Source of the DNA: CAYMLQ01 sp964390795
Lineage (GTDB): Bacteria > Verrucomicrobiota > Kiritimatiellia > RFP12 > UBA1067
DNA: 9,614 nt
Assembly: GCA_964390795.1 (NCBI GenBank)
Contig: CAYMLQ010000223.1
Span: forward strand, 1 to 9,614
Direction of reading: 5' to 3'
Part shown: positions 1-5,606 of the stretch, in pieces
Position numbering within the stretch: position 1 is the stretch's first letter
Layout of the letters: every line of letters begins with the position of its first letter
Program-made: the position numbers and the translations under genes
Notes under the pieces: generated by a model
Databases searched by the model: none
The model's input: the letters and a program-made list of their open reading frames with translations, nothing else
Told to the model about the DNA's origin: nothing

Positions 1-71
1 TCATAGCCCTCTTCCCCGAAAACTTTTCGGTGTCATGAATTGTGAGGCAACGCGGTGGGCTGACAAAAGAT
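1..71. other. Left-edge sequence upstream of terminator; no gene assignable
   Basis: This short stretch lies between the window edge and a plus-strand terminator, so it is probably the 3' end or 3' UTR of a plus-strand gene that begins outside the window. Stop codons occur at 4-6 (TAG) and 36-38 (TGA), but too little sequence is present to choose a frame. It contains a perfect short inverted repeat (CCGAAAA at 16-22 and TTTTCGG at 24-30) with only one base between the arms, which makes a poor RNA hairpin. No product can be named. Confidence 0.35.
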
Positions 72-101
72 AAACCTCCCGGTGCAAGCCGGGAGGTTTT
101 T
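72..101 (+). terminator. Rho-independent terminator of an upstream gene
   Basis: An 11-bp perfect stem is formed by AAACCTCCCGG (72-82) and CCGGGAGGTTT (89-99), with a six-base loop (83-88) and a run of T at 97-101. It sits before the MFS permease gene, so it most likely ends transcription from a plus-strand gene left of the window. The permease then needs its own promoter downstream. A TATACT hexamer at 105-110 matches the -10 consensus at five of six positions but has no convincing -35 partner. Confidence 0.85.
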
Positions 102-177
102 GTGTATACTCTCCGTCAAATGCCCGTTGGCGGGCGGATGAGAACGGTGGTCCAACCAGTAATGAAGGAGTGACGCG

Positions 178-1347
178 ATGCGTTCTGAAAGCAAAAGCGG
201 TTCGGGTGTGATGGCGCTGTTGCCGATTCTGTTCGGCTTTTTCGTGATGGGCTTTGTGGATGTGGTCGGCACAGCCACGGCATACGTGAAGAAAGATTTT
301 GGGCTGTCGGATTCGGTGGCGAGTTTCCTTCCGTCGATGATTTTCCTCTGGTTTTTCATCGTGTCGATTCCCACCGGCATTCTGACGAGCCGCATCGGGC
401 GCAAGAACACGGTGCTCGTGAGCCTGGCGATCACGATCGTCGCGATGTTCCTGCCGCTGGCCGTCTATTCGAAGTATGCGGTGTTTGCGGCCTTCGCTCT
501 GATGGGTATCGGCAACACCGTGATTCAGGCCGCGCTGCCGCCGCTGATGAGCAATGTGATAAAGCCCGACAAACTGACGAGCAGCCTGTCTCTGGGGCAG
601 TTCGTCAAGGCGCTCTGTGCTGCGTTGAGCCCGGTCATCGCGTTTCTGGCGGCGACCAAACTGGGCAACTGGAAGATGATCTTCCCGATCTATGGGGGCA
701 TCACGGTGATTGCGGCGGCGTGGCTGATGGCCACGCCCGTGAAGCGCGAAGAGGTGTCGGCCTCTGGCGCAACGTTCGGAGGCTGTCTGTCTCTCTTGGC
801 GAACCCGTACATACTTGCGATGTTCACCGGCATTCTGTTTGTCGTCGGAGTGGACGTCGGCATGGGCTATTCGATCCCGCCGTACCTGCAAGAGGTGTGC
901 AAACTCGATCTCAACAAGGCGGCGATGGGGCCGACGGTCTACTTCGTGGCCAAGACGATCGGCTCGTTCCTGGGGGCCATGATCCTTGCGAAAGTGTCGC
1001 CGGCCAAGTGTTTCCCGGCGAGCGCGCTGCTGGCGATCGCGGGAACGGTGGCGATGCTGTTTCTGAAAGAGGCGACTGCGGTGCTGGCGTGCGTGTTCGT
1101 CGCGAGCCTGGGTATCGCCAACATTTTCGGCATGGTGTTCGGACTGGCGATGAACAAGCTGCCGGCGAAGGCGAACGAGATTTCCGGCCTGATGGTCATG
1201 GCGATCGCGGGCGGCGCGATCATCCCGCCGATCATGGGCGCGGTCAAAGGTGCGGTCGGCCCGAACGGGCTGATCTTCGTCTTGCTGGCCTGCCTGGCCT
1301 ATCTGCTGGGGCTGGGCGTCTTCGCCTCGAAGCAGGCCAAGGACTGA
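178..1347 (+). CDS. MFS sugar permease, FucP-like (sugar:H+ symporter)
   Basis: This 389-residue integral membrane protein is predicted to import a monosaccharide with a cation, usually H+. The sequence shows about twelve hydrophobic segments from residue 12 to the C-terminus, in two halves separated by a polar loop near residues 187-200. The MFS loop 2-3 signature is recognisable as SRIGRKNT at 71-78, and an acidic residue sits in helix 1 (Asp28), as in FHS/FucP-family carriers. The overall pattern (FVDVVGTATAYVKKDFGLSD near 26-45, then FLWFF and PTGIL) is closest to the fucose/glucose/galactose permease group. The start is firm: AAGGAG at 165-170 lies seven bases before the ATG. The gene stands alone between two terminators. 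Because xylA lies about 1.2 kb downstream on the same strand, a pentose substrate is plausible, but the substrate cannot be read from sequence. Confidence 0.88.
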   Translation: MRSESKSGSGVMALLPILFGFFVMGFVDVVGTATAYVKKDFGLSDSVASFLPSMIFLWFFIVSIPTGILTSRIGRKNTVLVSLAITIVAMFLPLAVYSKYAVFAAFALMGIGNTVIQAALPPLMSNVIKPDKLTSSLSLGQFVKALCAALSPVIAFLAATKLGNWKMIFPIYGGITVIAAAWLMATPVKREEVSASGATFGGCLSLLANPYILAMFTGILFVVGVDVGMGYSIPPYLQEVCKLDLNKAAMGPTVYFVAKTIGSFLGAMILAKVSPAKCFPASALLAIAGTVAMLFLKEATAVLACVFVASLGIANIFGMVFGLAMNKLPAKANEISGLMVMAIAGGAIIPPIMGAVKGAVGPNGLIFVLLACLAYLLGLGVFASKQAKD

Positions 1348-1383
1348 GCGTTCGCAAGGGCCGTCAGCTTCAGGCGGTCGCTC

Positions 1384-1420
1384 ACGGCCCGCGGCCTCTG
1401 GCTGCGGGCCGTTCTGTTTT
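1384..1420 (+). terminator. Rho-independent terminator of the MFS permease gene
   Basis: ACGGCCCGC at 1384-1392 pairs perfectly with GCGGGCCGT at 1404-1412. A G-U wobble and an inner GCC/GGC pairing extend the stem to about 13 bp around a three-base loop. The T-rich tract TTCTGTTTT follows on the plus strand. The opposite flank has no T-run, so it is less convincing for the convergent phosphohydrolase gene, although the hairpin lies just beyond that stop codon too. Confidence 0.75.
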
Positions 1421-1421
1421 C

Positions 1422-2315
1422 TCAGGCCATGGACTGCACGGTGCGCACCGGCGGGATGTAGCCCGGAACCATCAGGCGCGTGAGGCGCGGCGTGATGTCC
1501 ACGAGGCTGGCCGCGTTGGCCTTGAACTCGTCGGCGCCCGGGCCGACCGCGATGAGCGGCACCCGATTGCGCGTGTGGCCGCGCGTGCTCATGTCCTCGA
1601 TGTTGCCGTGGTCGCTGGTAATGATGAGCAGCATGCCTGTCGTGCGGCTGAGCTTGACGACCGCGTCCAGAAACAGATCCAGCGTCCTGAGTGTCTCGCA
1701 GGCGTGGTCGTAGTTGCAGGAGTGGCCCGCAAGATCGGTCTGAAAGAACTCGTAGAGGGTGAAGTCGTTGGCGCGCGCAACCTGGATCAGGTGCTCTGCG
1801 GCCTGTTGCGGCGTGATGACCTTGACGGCATGGCCCTTTTCGAACAGGCTAGTGCGCGTGATGTCGTGGGCCACCGCCAGGTTCTCAACGAGGTCGTCCT
1901 GAACGGAGATCGTTTCGGGCTGGGTGAGGGCCATCACCGTGGTGACGGATTTGAAGCGGCGTACGCGGATGTCGTCCACGCTGTCCACCATGTAGGCGTC
2001 GGCGAAACGGCAGCGCAGCCCCTTGCGGGCCAGATCCATAAACAGGTTGCCCTCCTCGATGAGCTTGCGCAGGGTGGGGCCGGGGAAACCCTCGCAGTGG
2101 CGTCCCATGTATTGGGAGGCGTTGACGCCGGTGAACATCGCGGTTTGCCCTGTGGCGCTCTGCGGAAGCCCCTGGGTGTTGAGACAGGCGTCGATCGGCA
2201 CGGACTGGTTCTCGATGAGACGGCACAAAACGGGGCAGATGCCGGAGTGAACCGGGTTATCTTTTGCGGGCGCACGCAAGCCAACGCCGTCAATAAACAG
2301 GAACAGGATCTTCAT
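1422..2315 (-). CDS. iPGM-like metalloenzyme-superfamily phosphohydrolase
   Basis: This 297-residue protein belongs to the alkaline phosphatase/cofactor-independent phosphoglycerate mutase (iPGM) superfamily, whose members use two metal ions and a Ser/Thr nucleophile to hydrolyse or transfer phosphate. Visible motifs are FIDGVG at 7-12 (metal Asp9), QSATGQ at 52-57 (aligns with the iPGM NSEVGH motif, so Ser53 is the likely nucleophile), TDLAGH at 193-198 (Asp194 and His198), SDHGN at 234-238 (Asp235 and His236), and RGHTRN at 245-250 (His247). True iPGM is about 510 residues and has a large phosphotransferase insert; here the region between nucleophile and second metal site is only about 135 residues. 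A phosphatase or phosphodiesterase is therefore more likely than a mutase. The start chosen is the ATG right before KILFLFIDG. The open frame runs 34 codons further upstream (to 2417), but that extension has no family resemblance. No clear Shine-Dalgarno precedes the ATG. It is convergent with the permease and divergent from xylA. Substrate is unknown. Confidence 0.82.
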   Translation of the reverse strand: MKILFLFIDGVGLRAPAKDNPVHSGICPVLCRLIENQSVPIDACLNTQGLPQSATGQTAMFTGVNASQYMGRHCEGFPGPTLRKLIEEGNLFMDLARKGLRCRFADAYMVDSVDDIRVRRFKSVTTVMALTQPETISVQDDLVENLAVAHDITRTSLFEKGHAVKVITPQQAAEHLIQVARANDFTLYEFFQTDLAGHSCNYDHACETLRTLDLFLDAVVKLSRTTGMLLIITSDHGNIEDMSTRGHTRNRVPLIAVGPGADEFKANAASLVDITPRLTRLMVPGYIPPVRTVQSMA

Positions 2316-2518
2316 GGCCGTAACGCTTGATACCGCGCATCGTTCTAGCCTATGCGCAAAATTCACCTCAAATTGTTTATTGTGAGGCATAACGCGTCTG
2401 GAGGCAAACCGAAACAAACGGCAAACCGATTATCGCGCCACTTGCGGCTTGATCGGGATGCCAGAAAAGCGCTATCCTTTAAACATACAAAAGGCTTTCT
2501 GGTGAAGCCAATAACAAT
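2316..2518. promoter_or_regulatory. Divergent intergenic region between phosphohydrolase gene and xylA
   Basis: This roughly 200-base AT-richer spacer must hold the promoters of two divergent genes. For xylA a weak candidate is TTGATC at 2449-2454 and TATCCT at 2473-2478, spaced 18 bases apart and each matching consensus at four of six positions. An imperfect inverted repeat lies just downstream: CCAGAAAAG at 2461-2469 against CTTTCTGG at 2495-2502, with an inner CCTTT (2476-2480)/AAAGG (2490-2494) pairing. This could be an operator or a leader hairpin. The stretch TTGTGAGGCATAACGCG at 2380-2396 resembles a sequence at 40-54 in front of the permease terminator. No promoter for the minus-strand gene is convincing. 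Confidence 0.35.
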
Positions 2519-2530
2519 GAGGTGTGTTCG

Positions 2531-3679
2531 ATGAGCAAAAAAGGGTTCAACATTGACCCGGTGACGTTGCGGTCAATGCCGTTCTGGTGTGTGGGCAATC
2601 CTCTGGGCGATCCGTTCGGCGGCCCGGTGTTGCCGAAGATCGATTCGCTGGAAGTTGCTAAACTGCTGGCCGAGGCCTCGAAGGACGGATTGATCGAAGC
2701 CACGTCGTTTCACGATGACGATCTGGTTCCGTGGGATCCGGAGCATCTGGAGGACGATCTCGATCCGAAGAGCGAGGTGTACGCCAAGCTGCGCGCGATC
2801 AAGAAGATCCTGGACGACGCGGGGCTGAAGGTCAACACAGCCACCTGCGGCCTGCACGGCAGCAAGCTGTTCCGCAAGGGAGGCCTGACCAATCCCGACC
2901 CGAAACTGCGCGCGCTGGCCAAGAAGAAGGTCGAGCGCACGTTGCGTATTGGCGCACTGTTTAACGCCAAGCACTATACCTACTGGGTGGCGCGCGACGG
3001 TTTTGAGGTGCCGGTGAATGTGGACTGGAAGAACGTTTACACCTGGCTGGCGGACGGGCTGAATGCGGTCTACGACTACATCAAGGCCAAGAAGTTCGCG
3101 AACTACGCGGGCGCAACGATCGAGCCCAAGCCGAACGAGCCTCGCGGGCACATGTTCCTGCCGACGTCGGGACATGCGGTGGGCTTCATCTTCGGGCACC
3201 TGAAACACCCCGAGTTCTTCGGCGTGAATCCCGAACTGTTGCAGCACGAGAGTATGGCGCTCTTGAACGCCGTGCATACGGTCGGCTACCTGACCAGCAT
3301 GAACAAGCTCTTCTTCCTGCACTTCGGCAGCCAGATCAAGGCGCAGTTCGACAACGACTTCCCGCCGCTCATCGGGCCGGAAGGCCTCAAGGAGACCGTT
3401 CAGATGTTTTGGGCGCTGCGCAAGGTCGGCTGGAAGGGCGTGGTCGAGTACGACTGCCACATGCTGCGCTCGGACGGCGATCCCGACGATCCGATCGGCT
3501 GCCGCAAGGACTTCATCCGCGACTGCACGCAGGCGCTGGCCATGGCGCTGCTGCTGGCCGACCGCATGATCGACCTCGACACGGCCAAGCTGAGTGACGC
3601 GCAGGCGGACCTGACCGCCACGACGCTGATGTGCAAGCTGGACAAGAAGTCGGTGAAGCAGTGGATGGTCAACGCCTAA
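2531..3679 (+). CDS. xylA: Xylose isomerase family protein, divergent metal site
   Basis: This is a 382-residue TIM-barrel protein of the short (class I, Streptomyces-like, about 388 residues) xylose isomerase family, which interconverts D-xylose and D-xylulose (and glucose/fructose) in the cytoplasm using two divalent metals. Compared with the Streptomyces rubiginosus enzyme as I recall it, the catalytic His54 and Asp57 correspond to His61 and Asp64 (FHDDDL), Glu181 and Lys183 to Glu198 and Lys200 (IEPKPNEPRG), Glu217 to Glu235, His220 to His239, Asp255 and Asp257 to Asp274 and Asp276 (FDND), and Asp287 to Asp309. However, the metal-1 ligand Asp245 is replaced by His264 (LFFLHFGSQ instead of LFHIDLNGQ), and the substrate-pocket Phe94 by His109. 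The start is set at the ATG preceded by GAGGTG (2519-2524, six-base spacer), not at the GTG three codons earlier. The gene has its own terminator and appears monocistronic. The altered ligand leaves room for a different substrate or metal, so the symbol denotes family only. Confidence 0.87.
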   Translation: MSKKGFNIDPVTLRSMPFWCVGNPLGDPFGGPVLPKIDSLEVAKLLAEASKDGLIEATSFHDDDLVPWDPEHLEDDLDPKSEVYAKLRAIKKILDDAGLKVNTATCGLHGSKLFRKGGLTNPDPKLRALAKKKVERTLRIGALFNAKHYTYWVARDGFEVPVNVDWKNVYTWLADGLNAVYDYIKAKKFANYAGATIEPKPNEPRGHMFLPTSGHAVGFIFGHLKHPEFFGVNPELLQHESMALLNAVHTVGYLTSMNKLFFLHFGSQIKAQFDNDFPPLIGPEGLKETVQMFWALRKVGWKGVVEYDCHMLRSDGDPDDPIGCRKDFIRDCTQALAMALLLADRMIDLDTAKLSDAQADLTATTLMCKLDKKSVKQWMVNA

Positions 3680-3703
3680 GCGGCGCTGACGCTGAGCGAA
3701 ACG

Positions 3704-3737
3704 GGACGGTTGCGCCAGTCGCAACCGTCCTTTTTTT
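3704..3737 (+). terminator. Rho-independent terminator of xylA
   Basis: GGACGGTTGCG at 3704-3714 pairs perfectly with CGCAACCGTCC at 3720-3730 around the loop CCAGT, followed by seven T residues at 3731-3737. The T-run overlaps the TAA stop codon (3736-3738) of the convergent small membrane-protein gene, so the two transcription units end directly against each other. The minus-strand flank is not T-rich, so termination in that direction would be weaker. Confidence 0.92.
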
Positions 3738-3876
3738 AGCCCAACGGCTCGCCTTCTGACCCTTCCGCGCCGTCGTGATAGCGGGGGGTGCGGAGCGTCT
3801 TGATGACCAGGAAGACGCTGAGGCCCGTGACGAAGAACCAGCAGAGCGTCAGGGTGATCCAGCCGGCGGCGGTCAT
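3736..3876 (-). CDS. Small single-pass membrane protein coupled to cmk
   Basis: This is a 46-residue open reading frame of unrecognised family. It begins MTAAGWITLTLCWFFVTGLS, has one hydrophobic helix from about residue 5 to 25 (ending VFLVIK), then a short basic stretch (KTLRTPR at 26-32) and an acidic tail ending GEGEPLG-like (EGSEGEPLG). The positive charges just after the helix predict the tail in the cytoplasm. Its ATG overlaps the TGA of cmk in an ATGA junction, and GAGG (minus strand, 3883-3886) lies six bases before the ATG inside the end of cmk. Both features indicate translational coupling and a real gene. It is too short to be found by ordinary length cut-offs. Function is unknown; small one-helix proteins are often accessory subunits of transporters or membrane enzymes, but nothing here identifies a partner. 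Confidence 0.62.
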   Translation of the reverse strand: MTAAGWITLTLCWFFVTGLSVFLVIKTLRTPRYHDGAEGSEGEPLG

Positions 3877-4556
3877 GCGGCGCCTCGCTTCCAGTCGGCG
3901 GGCAGGGCGTCGAGCACGGTCTGCACCACCTCGTCGAGCGTCAGGTCCGTGCTGTCGATCTCCAGCGCGCCGTCGGCCTTGCGCAAAGGCGCGTGCTTGC
4001 GCGTGGAGTCGATCGCGTCACGGGCGAGCAGGGAAAGCTTGACCTCTTCGGCGGACTGGTTGGCGATGCCCTTCTCGACCTCCTCCTTGCGGCGGCGCTC
4101 CGCGCGCGCCTCGGCGCTGGCCACCAGGTAGAAGCGTGCGGGGGAGTCGGGAAAGACGGCGGTCGTGATGTCGCGGCCCTCGACGATCAGATCGCCGAAG
4201 CGGGTCATGTCGCGCAGCCAAGCTGTGACGCGGTCGCGCACCGCTTTGACGGTCGCGACCGGACTGGCGTGCTTGTTGATCTCGGGCGAGCGGATGGCGT
4301 CGCCGGGCTCCTTGCCGTTCACAAGGTAGACGATTGCGCCGTCGCGCGGCACGCACTCGACGTGTACGGCCGGGGCGAAGTCGGCCACGGCGTCGGGGTT
4401 GGCCGTGTCGATTCGGTTCAGCAGGCACTGCCAGGTCATGATGCGGTAGAGCGCACCGGAGTCGACGTGCAGGAAGTTTAACTGCTTGCCCACGCGTTTT
4501 GAGACGGAGGATTTTCCGGCCCCGGACGGTCCGTCGATAGCGATGACTCGGCTCAT
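3873..4556 (-). CDS. cmk: Cytidylate kinase
   Basis: Cytidylate kinase phosphorylates CMP and dCMP with ATP in the cytoplasm, recycling pyrimidine nucleotides for RNA, DNA and phospholipid synthesis. The 227-residue length is typical. The Walker A loop GPSGAGKSS spans residues 9-17, the NMP-binding motif DSGALYR (usually DTGAMYR) spans 32-38, the family signature EGRDITTAVFPDS spans 126-138, and the basic lid AERRRKE spans 152-158. The C-terminal IDSTDLTLDEVV is also typical. A purine-rich GAGAGAGAA stretch ahead of the ATG is a weak ribosome-binding site. It is followed without gap by the small membrane-protein gene (4-base overlap), and it lies 59 bases after the TIM-barrel gene. A candidate promoter in that gap suggests it can be transcribed separately from its accessory neighbours. 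In many bacteria cmk neighbours rpsA, aroA or plsC; none of these is present here. Confidence 0.95.
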   Translation of the reverse strand: MSRVIAIDGPSGAGKSSVSKRVGKQLNFLHVDSGALYRIMTWQCLLNRIDTANPDAVADFAPAVHVECVPRDGAIVYLVNGKEPGDAIRSPEINKHASPVATVKAVRDRVTAWLRDMTRFGDLIVEGRDITTAVFPDSPARFYLVASAEARAERRRKEEVEKGIANQSAEEVKLSLLARDAIDSTRKHAPLRKADGALEIDSTDLTLDEVVQTVLDALPADWKRGAA

Positions 4557-4595
4557 GGTGTTCTCTCTCTTCGGTGTTGGGTCTGAAAGTGAAAC

Positions 4596-4623
4596 ACTAT
4601 ACCAAACCTTCCCGGTCAGGCAA
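4596..4623 (-). promoter_or_regulatory. Candidate sigma-70-type promoter for cmk
   Basis: On the minus strand, TTGCCT (4623 to 4618) and TATAGT (4601 to 4596) are separated by 16 bases. They match the -35 and -10 consensus at four and five of six positions. It lies in the short gap between the TIM-barrel gene and cmk, with the -35 overlapping the upstream stop codon, so it would drive cmk and the small membrane-protein gene independently. The assignment rests on sequence match only. Confidence 0.35.
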
Positions 4624-5458
4624 ACAGCGAGCGCACGAAATCCGCGTTACGCTTGGCGTCCGCCACGCCGTCTTTCGAGGGGCTTGAGGTTTCGAGGACG
4701 ATCCAGCCCTTGTAGCCGATGTCCTTGACTGCGGCGGAGATCGCCTCGAAATAGGGCTTGTCCGCGTCGAGATACGCGGGTCCGTTCTTATAGTGGATCT
4801 GAGCGATGCGGTCTTTCAGAAGCCGGATTTCGGCAGGCGAATCGTACGCCTGCGTCTTGCCGGTGTTGAACACGTCGTAGTAAAGCCGAACGGAGGAGTC
4901 GCCGATCTCTTCTAGCAGGCGCAGATTCTGCTCGGCGTTGAGCATGTTTTCGATGGCGAGGGTCACGCCCGCTTCTTTGGCGTAGGGCGCCGCCGCCCGG
5001 ATACGTTGCGCGGCTGCTTTGAACTCCGTCTCCTTGATCTGCTTGCCTGCCAGGAGGTCGCCCTTGCCGAAGAAGGCGACGAGAATCGTTTTTGCGCCCA
5101 GATCCTTGGCGGCGTCAACACACTGCGTTAGCCAAGCCGGGGCGCGCGGGTCGGTCGCCAGCGGAAAATCGTTGAGGAGACCCATCATAATCGAACAGAT
5201 CGGAAGTCCGGAGGCCTGCATCTGCGCCTTGTACTTGGCGCGCGTCTCGGCCTTGAAGATCTCCAGTTCGTCAGCCGCGTTGCCGGCCCTGACTTCGACG
5301 CCTTCAAGTCCGGCCTGCCTGGCGGCATCGAGTCCGACGACGCAGGCGCCGACTTTGATGTGGGCCGCGCTGGCGGCCCGCGCTGCGCTTGGGCAGAGCG
5401 CGGCGGCGGTCAGTACGCCTGCGGATTGTCTGAGGAACATTCTGCGGGTCAGGTTCAT
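4616..5458 (-). CDS. Tat-exported sugar phosphate isomerase/epimerase-like TIM barrel
   Basis: This 280-residue protein is of the xylose isomerase-like TIM-barrel (AP2Ec) superfamily, whose members isomerise or epimerise sugars, keto-sugars or cyclitols with a divalent metal. The N-terminus carries a twin-arginine signal (TRRMFLRQSAG, residues 4-14), a hydrophobic stretch, and an Ala-rich cleavage region (SAARA/AS near residue 28-29). Folded export across the cytoplasmic membrane is therefore predicted. Four residues at the ends of barrel strands fit the usual metal ligands: Glu170 (LAIEN), Asp195 (LYYDVFN), His222 (QIHYKN) and Glu256 (IVLETSS). The start is well supported by AAGGAG (minus strand, 5465-5470) six bases before the ATG. 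It follows the exported FAD oxidoreductase gene on the same strand with a 148-base gap, which makes a common pathway outside the cytoplasm plausible. Substrate is not determinable. Confidence 0.85.
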   Translation of the reverse strand: MNLTRRMFLRQSAGVLTAAALCPSAARAASAAHIKVGACVVGLDAARQAGLEGVEVRAGNAADELEIFKAETRAKYKAQMQASGLPICSIMMGLLNDFPLATDPRAPAWLTQCVDAAKDLGAKTILVAFFGKGDLLAGKQIKETEFKAAAQRIRAAAPYAKEAGVTLAIENMLNAEQNLRLLEEIGDSSVRLYYDVFNTGKTQAYDSPAEIRLLKDRIAQIHYKNGPAYLDADKPYFEAISAAVKDIGYKGWIVLETSSPSKDGVADAKRNADFVRSLFA

Positions 5459-5606
5459 CTGGTTCTCCTTTGTGTTTGAGCGTGTGTCGAGAGAATTTCA
5501 GGATCCACGAGCAGCAGATCGCACTGTTTCTCGTCGTTCAAGCCAACTAACTGTCCCTTTTCGCTTTGCATAGCCGCTTTCTAAAAGTGTCCGGTGGATG
5601 GCAGAC
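5459..5606 (-). other. Spacer between FAD oxidoreductase and TIM-barrel genes, with a doubtful 38-codon ORF
   Basis: This spacer contains the Shine-Dalgarno of the TIM-barrel gene. It also holds a small minus-strand open frame (ATG at 5571, TGA at 5455-5457; 38 residues beginning MQSEKGQLVGLNDEKQ) whose stop overlaps the next start as ATGA. The frame is closed by TAG four codons before its ATG and has no Shine-Dalgarno, so I do not call it a gene. No terminator hairpin with a T-run follows the FAD oxidoreductase gene, so readthrough into the TIM-barrel gene is possible. No clear promoter was found. Confidence 0.4.

Noticed and set aside
16..30. CCGAAAA/TTTTCGG as a second terminator or operator
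   Set aside because: The arms are separated by one base, so the RNA hairpin would be strained, and no T-run follows; a good terminator already lies at 72-101.
720..2330. Long plus-strand open frame (536 codons) spanning the end of the permease gene and the phosphohydrolase gene
   Set aside because: It overlaps two recognisable genes in other frames, has low-complexity Gly/Arg/Asp-rich composition and matches no family; it is a high-GC artefact.
2316..2417. Upstream extension of the phosphohydrolase by 34 codons
   Set aside because: The superfamily normally starts directly with the metal-binding strand (KILFLFIDGVG), and the extension has no Shine-Dalgarno or sequence resemblance to the family.
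2573..3724. Minus-strand open frame (383 codons) opposite xylA
   Set aside because: It is antisense to a clear xylose isomerase, is rich in Arg, Gln and Val, and has no motif; GC-rich codon use creates long antisense frames.
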